Assembly (NCBI GenBank): GCA_963969495.1
Contig: OZ018324.1
Location: 142,981,355-143,045,354 of the forward strand
DNA: 64,000 bases
From: Ceratothoa steindachneri
Lineage: Eukaryota > Arthropoda > Malacostraca > Isopoda > Cymothoidae
Direction of reading: 5' to 3'
Shown: one piece after another, positions 57,951-64,000 of the stretch
Layout: every line of letters begins with the position of its first letter
How positions within the stretch are numbered: the stretch's first letter is position 1
Position numbers and translations under genes: made by a program
Notes under the pieces: model-generated
Seen by the model: only the letters and a program-made list of their open reading frames with translations
What the model was told of the DNA's origin: nothing
The model's database searches: none

Positions 57951-60735
57951 TTTGAGTAGAGTGAAGGAAAGAGAGGACAAATGGTAAATCGCCATCAAAG
58001 GGCGATGTCACAAAAGACAAATAGCTTAGAAGTAACAAGGAAAGGAAGTACCTTAGAAGACCTAACGGTCCATTCAAAGAGGGTACCTTTGGACTAGCAA
58101 TCGAGCGGGCACATGGCTGCTCAATTGTTTTGCGTCCCTAACCGACCGCTTTTCAAGACTTTGTCTAGTCTTGACTTGAACTGGTCAACAGATTCACTGT
58201 TGACAACTTCCACTGGAAGTGCGTTCCACTTACTGCAGAAACTGTAGGTGAACAAATTTTCAGACAAATTGCTGTTGTAATGCCTTAGTTCAAGTTTAAA
58301 GCCGTGATTGCACGTTCTGTTCTCATTAAGTGTGAAAATATCTCTGTAGTCAACATGATCGAACCCTCGAAGTATTTTGAAAACTTCGATGAGCTGACCA
58401 CGCAGTCTACGGGTTTCCAGCGAGAAGAGATCTAATTCCCTTAGTCTATCCTCATAACTTTTATGTCAGAGAGTGGAAATCAGCTTGGTTGCCCTGGCTT
58501 GTACGCGTTCCAATCTCGCGATGCCCTTACAAAATGAAGGACTCCAAAATTGTACGGCATACTCCAGGTGCGGTCGGACCAGTGAGTTGTACAAACACAG
58601 TACAATCTCCTTGTTCCGATATCCAAACTGGCGCTTTATATAACCTAGCATCATTTGGGCCTTTTTCTCCGCCTCAATGCACTGTTTCGAGAACTTGAGG
58701 TCACTATTGATTGTTACACCCAAGTCCTTCTCAGTGTCGGTGAATTCAATAGCAGTGCCCTTATGATATACTGAGATTGGGAGTTTCTGTGGCCGATATG
58801 CATTACTTTTCATTTCCCCACGTTAAAAGGCATTTGCCACGTGTCCGACCACTACCCAATCTTCCCAAGATCTTCCTGCAGGGGGCAGTATTTCGATCCT
58901 TTGCAACGTTCATACCAAGCTTGGTATCATCGGCAAATTTATAAATCTTGGCAAACATGTCACCATCCATGTCGTTGATGTAGATGATGAATAGTAGTGG
59001 TCCCAGGACAGAACCTTGAGGCACCCCGCTAGTAACGGGCACCCACTCAGAAGCCTGTCCATTCACCACCATGCGTTGCCGTCTGCCACTTAGCCAGTTC
59101 TTGATCCAGCTGGCTACTTTTCCGTCTATGCCCAGAGCTCGTGCTTTCCAGAGAAGGCGGCGTTGTGGTACTTTATCAAAGGCTTTCTGAAAGTCTAAGT
59201 ACACCACATCCACCACCTTGCTTCGATCGTGCTCACTGAACACGAAGTAGAAGAATTCCACAAGGTTCGTCAGGCATGACCGTTGCCTTCGGAAGCCGTG
59301 CTGGGAACTCCTGAGTAGCAAGTTTGACTCTAAATACGACGTCATTTTGTCCACCATCATGCTTTTCATGAGTTTACCGACTATCGAAGTCAGACTGATA
59401 GGTCGGTAGTTTGACGGTTGGCTTTTGTCTCCTTTCTGGAAGATATGAGTCACCTCCGCTTCACGCCAGTCTCTAGGAACGCATTCGGTCCGGATTGACA
59501 TGTTGAAGATTGCGCTCAGGTGTCGTGACACTTGATCGCGCACTTCTTTTAACACTTTAGGTAGAAACCCATCTGGACCAGGTGACTTATTCGTCATTAG
59601 GTCACTGATCTTCTTTTTTATTTTTCCTTCGGTGAAGTCCATATCCTCCAGCTTTTCCCCCGAGTAGGAATCCATTGGCTAAGGGGTGGGACCACACTCT
59701 TCAGTAAACACTGAAGAGAAGTAGTCGTTAAGGAGGTTAGCATTTTCTGCATCTAAGTGCTTTAATGCCCCCTTCTCATTTCTCAAAGGGCCAATCGTTC
59801 AACTCATTGGTTTACGGCTGTTCACATATCCAAAAAACTACTTGGGATTCTTTTTACAGAGTCTCGCCACTCGGAGTTCCTCAGACCGCTTAGCCGCCCT
59901 TATGCTGGACTTCACTCTCCTGGCTGGCCTCCGGTATTCCTCAAAGTCACCCGAGATCTTCGATTGCCGGTAGACAGTTCTCTTCTCCCTAAGCAGTTGG
60001 CCAATTTCTCGATTAAACCACTTTGGTTGAACAGAAGACCGACGGGGACATTTCAGAGTGATGAAACGCGATTGAAGACTCATGAATGTGGTTTTTAAAC
60101 TGTTCCACGAGTCTTCAACAACATCGCACCCTTCTAGCCTCGTGTCAGTCAGTCCAGCACGAAGACCTGCAAAGTCTGCTTCTTTCAAATCGAGTTTCCT
60201 CGTTTTACTAGTTGCAGGCCCTGCCTTCGGGACTTTGAATACAAATATAATTAGTCGGTGGTCACTGCCACTGAGCTCTTTTCCAACATAGAGGTCCTCA
60301 ACGATGTCATCCTTAGAGGTGAAAACCAAGTCGAAGATATTGTCTCCTCTCGTTGGCTCTCTCACCCATTGAGTCAGGAACTTATTGTTCGCGAACTCCA
60401 AGAGTAGTGCGTTCTCGCCACAGGGTTCTCTGGTTTCCCAATCAACTCTTGTGTTGAAATCACCCATGTCGATACACACTCTGTCTTCGACAAGTTCTCC
60501 TAGTAGCTAGTACAGATCTCTGTCCTTTTCAACGAGTTTAGCTGGAGGTCTATAAAGCACCAGGTTTCTGTATTTGGCAGGACCTATCTCTAGGTCAACA
60601 CCTAGTAGTTCATGGTCGGATACGATGTTGCAATCCGTCGAGTTGAGAGTATGCTTGACATACAACATCACACCGCCACCCTCTCTGAGATGAGATGTTA
60701 TCGATAAGCCTTCCAAACTACTCTCAGGTGCTTCC
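57950..60735 (-). pseudogene. CR1-like LINE, 5'-truncated, endonuclease + RT + C-terminus
   Basis: The best preserved LINE here. One frame on the minus strand runs from about 60,735 to 58,803 with only four in-frame stops (60,491, 59,839, 59,791 and 59,681 areas). Endonuclease: LREGGGVMLYV, DHELLGVDL, YRPPA, MGDFNTRVDW (about 60,450) and GSDHRLIIF (about 60,270). [18 protein letters not shown] (59,550-59,600), [45 protein letters not shown] (first Asp), [13 protein letters not shown] (about 59,010), FADDTKLG (catalytic Asp pair, about 58,925). A frameshift near 58,810 leads to KDLGVTINSDLKFS and RPHLEYAVQFWSP. A TGA at 58,466 precedes the C-terminal part, which ends at 58,121. About 170 bases of 3' non-coding sequence follow. 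ORF1 and the endonuclease start are missing. Confidence 0.93.
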
Positions 60736-61690
60736 GTGAGACAAAAGGTTTTATATCAAAAACAAAAACTGGCAGAAAATGGTCACATCTCCTGTGATGA
60801 CAAATATCTTATCCATCAGTCTCTTCAAAATAGGAAAAAGACACTTTCAGAGCTCTGTGCCACCTTCAATGAAACGAATGCCTCTTACATATCAACTAGA
60901 AGGATAATAAGGAGGCTTATACTCTATTGCTTTAAAGGCTGCAAAGCCAGGAAGAAGTCATGGATCTTTGATACAAACAAGAAGAAAAGTCTTCAAAGGG
61001 CAAAGAATCATTCCAAATGGAATACTAGACAATGGTCAAAACTCATATGGTATGATGAAAGTAACTATGAGGTAAGATAGTATAACGTTAGAATTAACGT
61101 ATGAGCTCATTATGTTTGGGTTGAAGCAGAAAATTATGTGACATACCTAATAATTCATTTGATTATATTTCATGTTAATAGGCCTGGATTTTCGGAGCAC
61201 CTGGGGCGACTTTATTCCGACGATGAGTTGGCACAGCTTTTCAGCCTGAATGTCTTGTGTTAACAGTAAAACATGAAAACAATTCCGTCATGGTATGAGA
61301 TTGCATGTCTGCTACAAAGCAAGGAGAGATGTTTTATGCCAAAAGAGAATGAATTCGGCTATATATATTTCCCTGTTATCGGATGTTTTAGAGCCATCAA
61401 TTGCTAAATTACATGTGGGCGTGTGAAAAACTTATGTTAGGTTTCAATAGGATAATACCACGTGCCATATAACCAAGAATACGCTCAATTGGCTTAAAAC
61501 ATAGGGAATTATTCCTATGTTCTGGTAGTCTCAAATTACGGAGTTAAACCCAATTGACTACCTATGGGAAGTGCTTGATAAAGCGATTTAGAGCACGACA
61601 GTTAATATTAAAGACGATTTTTACCAGAAACTGCACGAAGAATAGGCGAAAATTACACCTGACGCTGGCAAATAAATTTATTAACTCGAT
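60736..61690 (+). pseudogene. Tc1-like transposase remnant
   Basis: The plus frame 60,736-61,080 holds the second half of the DNA-binding domain (CDDKYLIHQSLQNRKKTLSE, then TRRIIRRLILYCFKG and ARKKSW) and LIWYDESNYEV with the first catalytic Asp. Downstream frames are broken. QDN-type sequence with the second Asp is at about 61,453 (DNTTCHITKNTLNWLK). The third catalytic position lies in LNPIDYLWEVLDKAI (about 61,546-61,590), where Tc1 normally has Glu (PIE). The first 40 or so residues and the left end are missing at the LINE boundary. It is inactive. Confidence 0.8.
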
Positions 61691-61813
61691 GCTTAGGCCT
61701 ATTGCAGCAGTAATGAAAGCTTAGAACGGGTCAACTAGGTATTAGATCAAGTGTATATTGTGAAATATACCATAAAACTACCATATGCATGCGTGTTATT
61801 AGCATTCAATATA

Positions 61814-63588
61814 CAAGGTGTGCCAGAAAAAAGTTAACCGAACTTTGAATTAGTATAACTCAAAACATTAGTTTTTTGAGTTCTGCAGAACAAATCAAAT
61901 TTAAAAAGTATTTAACTATCAATTCTAGAAATTTCATTAAATTCCCTCCTACGATATTGATACACTAATGGGTTTAGTGGAGGCTATTAAAATTATGTGT
62001 GCGCAAGGAAGTAAAATAATGGAACTTCGAAGTTTAAAATCAAAAAATATATTTAAATCCATTTTTAACAAAAACACCTTTTCATATGGGTAATAAAATT
62101 AATTTTTTAATTTTCTAAGCATCGTTTCCTTCCACATGTCCTCCATTTCTTAACAAGCTCAGTTGCGCCCTTGATCGCATTGATTGAACAACCTTTTTGA
62201 TTAACTTGTGATTTTCCTTAAGTCTATTGACTTCACGTGTGATACTATCTCTTAACTGGATGATGCTTTGTGGTAGAGTGGAATACACTTAATTTTTAGA
62301 TATCTCTATAAGAAATAATCGCAAGGTGTTAAGTCAGGTGATCTTGGGAGCCATTCAATCGCATGGGGTTGTCAAATGTTTCTCTTAGTTTTGTTCTTAC
62401 AGCAAGCTGTCTATGGGCTGGTGCGCCGTCCTGAATCCACCAAAGTCTATTGAATGATTGCCGTAAATTTGGCGGAGTTCCATGCAGATCCTTTGGTTGA
62501 TCATGCTCAAGTAGACAGCGCCATTCAAGTTATTCTCGTAAAACAATGGACGACAAGATATCCATTCCCGCATATTCGATCCACAGAGACACTTTCTGCT
62601 AACAAATACGTGTGTCAAAGTAGAATGCTCGGGAGGGAGGATGGAGGGGTCAGCGGCGCATATTGCCTAATGTTATGGCTATTTACCTTTCCATTCATGA
62701 AAAAGGCTGCCTCGTCACCAATCAAAATAATTTCCAAGAAACGAGCAGGTTTATGGAGAAGCCATTCAAAAAATTGTCTACGACGACGAAAATCAGTTTC
62801 AAGAAGCTGGTGTCTTGCATGCATCTTATAGGGATGCCATTTTAAGTCATGTTTAATAATGCGGTTAATTACTGATTCTGACAATTGTAACACATTCTTT
62901 CTGACTGATACATGTAGATTTTGAAGAAGTGTCATCTGAACATTTTCGATATTTTCTGTTGTTCTTAGGGTTCTCATGCGACCCGAACGACCTTTATTTA
63001 GATTTAAGCATGTTCCTTCATGTTGGTATTTGCGAACATTTTTCCAAATTGTGGGCTTGCTTGGTAGGTGCCTACCTGAAAAACGTTGTTCAAATGAATC
63101 TTGTACTTGTTTAATACTGCCAGTCTTAATAAAAGTTTGTGACAACAAATTGGCGTTGATCTTTTGTCAACTGCATAATTAAAAAGGTTCTATGGAAGTA
63201 AACTTTTACACAGAAATGCCTTGAATTGCTTAGTAAGCAATAATAAAGAGACCATACCACAGCGTAACTGAAAAACAACTGTTAAATGGCCTAGGCTCTG
63301 CTTAAAGAATCGCACAGTGACCTAGGCTCCCTACGCTTCTCTTGAAAGTGCACGGTGGCCTAGCCTTCCTAGGCTTCGTTTCATATTTAACTTACGTGCG
63401 CAGACATATTTTTGATAGCCTCCACTAAACCCATTAGTGTATTAGTATCATAAAAGGGAATTTAATAAAATTTCAAGAATCCACAGATATAGTTGTTAAA
63501 TAAAATACTTCTGAGGATCCAAAAATCTCGAATAGTTTTAGAGTTATGCTAATTTAAAGTACGGTTAACTTTTTTTGGGGACACCCGG
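61814..63588 (-). mobile_element. Hawk-like mariner with 191-bp terminal inverted repeats
   Basis: A 1775-bp element flanked by TA on each side. Its terminal inverted repeats are 61,814-62,004 and 63,398-63,588, both 191 bp. They share AAAGTTAACCG near the ends, AACTC and AAATTTC/TTGAAATTT blocks, and an almost exact inner ACACTAATGGGTTTAGTGGA. The end CCGGGTGTCC is of the type seen in this mariner branch. One transposase gene fills most of the interior. Between it and the right repeat (63,289-63,386) is a small internal duplication based on CCTAGGCTCCCTACGCTTC. Confidence 0.93.
62115..63176 (-). pseudogene. Hawk-like (DUF4817-type) mariner transposase, full length with frameshifts
   Basis: From ATG at 63,176 to TAG at 62,115 is 1062 bp, or 354 codons, the family's usual length. 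It starts MQLTKDQRQFVVTNFY, shifts frame near 63,125, then reads TGSIKQVQDSFEQRFSGRHL (the DUF4817/HTH region) and PSKPTIWKNVRKY. Next are RTTENIENVQ and the linker HPYKMHARHQLLETD. Catalytic Asp 1 is in LIGDEAAFFMNGKVN (about 62,710-62,755). After a stop and shift comes Asp 2 in IQDGAPAHRQ (about 62,410-62,440). After a further shift, Asp 3 is in RSPDLTPCDYFL (about 62,328-62,363). The C-terminus RNGGHVEGN resembles the family's 'GGHFE' ending. The triad survives, but two or more frameshifts and a few stops make it inactive. Confidence 0.9.
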
Positions 63589-64000
63589 TATATACATATA
63601 TACATTAAGGAACTGCCATTAAGCTACACTCCATAGGGACTACGGCAATATAATTTCCTGGCCGTCGTGCTGAAGAGACTTAGCACCTGGTCTGGTTTAG
63701 GCCTATCCTCTCCTCCTTGTTCCACTAGCCTCTACCTTATCTTTTTTTATTAACTCTCCCTCTCTCTCTCCCTACATAGATCCTTTCATTTACCCTTTAA
63801 CTCTCTCACTTTCTCTACCATTCGTCGTTCCCTTCTTCTATTGCCCATGGATCACTACAATCATGACCCAGCGACCCAAAAACCTGACACACGAATTAAT
63901 CCTAGGACCCTATGATAGGCGTGGTCACCCGGGCCGCTCATAAGCAAGTGAGCAAGAACGGTCCGTCATCCCAACATGCCTACCACGTACCCTGTAGTAA
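63589..64000. other. Unassigned DNA to window end
   Basis: Contains a pyrimidine-rich tract (63,690-63,850). No gene or element recognised. Confidence 0.5.

Noticed and set aside
1..64000. CRISPR array, prophage or bacterial defence island
   Set aside because: No spaced direct repeats of CRISPR type, no bacterial genes; all evidence points to animal nuclear DNA.

Overview
This is a stretch of animal (metazoan, almost certainly invertebrate) nuclear DNA. It is AT-rich, full of microsatellites, and built mostly from decayed transposable elements. I could not find a single convincing host gene, tRNA or rRNA. The mixture of mariner/Tc1 elements (including a DUF4817-type, 'hawk'-like mariner), a Buster-type hAT element, CR1-like LINEs, a Penelope-like element and Ty3/gypsy elements fits many invertebrates. 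I do not assign a phylum. No bacterial, plasmid or CRISPR feature is present.

Layout, left to right. 1-1640: old CR1-like LINE remnant (+), cut by the window edge. 1.6-14.8 kb: mostly unassigned AT-rich DNA with two long (TA)n arrays, an (ATC)n array, a pyrimidine tract and a hairpin. 14.85-15.5 kb: dead mariner (-). 18.25-19.47 kb: RNase H end of a jockey/I-like LINE (-). 21.57-23.4 kb: a second LINE type with an RT domain (+). 23.7-24.5 kb: an LTR, candidate primer-binding site and gag start of a gypsy element (+). 25.1-26.4 kb: an almost intact mariner (-) with terminal inverted repeats, TA target duplications and one in-frame stop. 30.7-31.1 kb: a probable LTR (+). 31.3-34.8 kb: gypsy copy A (-), in which integrase precedes reverse transcriptase. 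36.06-36.35 kb: a 40-bp tandem repeat. 37.1-37.6 kb: a foldback MITE and a mariner remnant. 38.1-41.3 kb: long, A-rich, degenerate repetitive DNA. 40.9-47.1 kb: gypsy copy B (-), same family as A, split inside the integrase tail by a full-length hAT element (41,431-43,756). 48.6-48.9 kb: a 57-bp tandem repeat. 51.2-52.1 kb: CR1-like remnant (-). 54.5-57.1 kb: Penelope-like RT (-) split by a mariner (55,334-56,615, +). 57.9-60.7 kb: a better preserved CR1-like LINE (-), abutting a Tc1-like transposase remnant (+). 61.8-63.6 kb: a hawk-like mariner with 191-bp inverted repeats (-).

There is no operon or pathway here. The logic is nesting: elements have inserted into older elements (hAT in gypsy, mariner in Penelope, probably LINE in Tc1). 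The most interesting single observation is the gag-PR-IN-RT order of gypsy copy A. It matches the unusual Gmr1-type arrangement of Ty3/gypsy elements rather than the usual PR-RT-RH-IN order.
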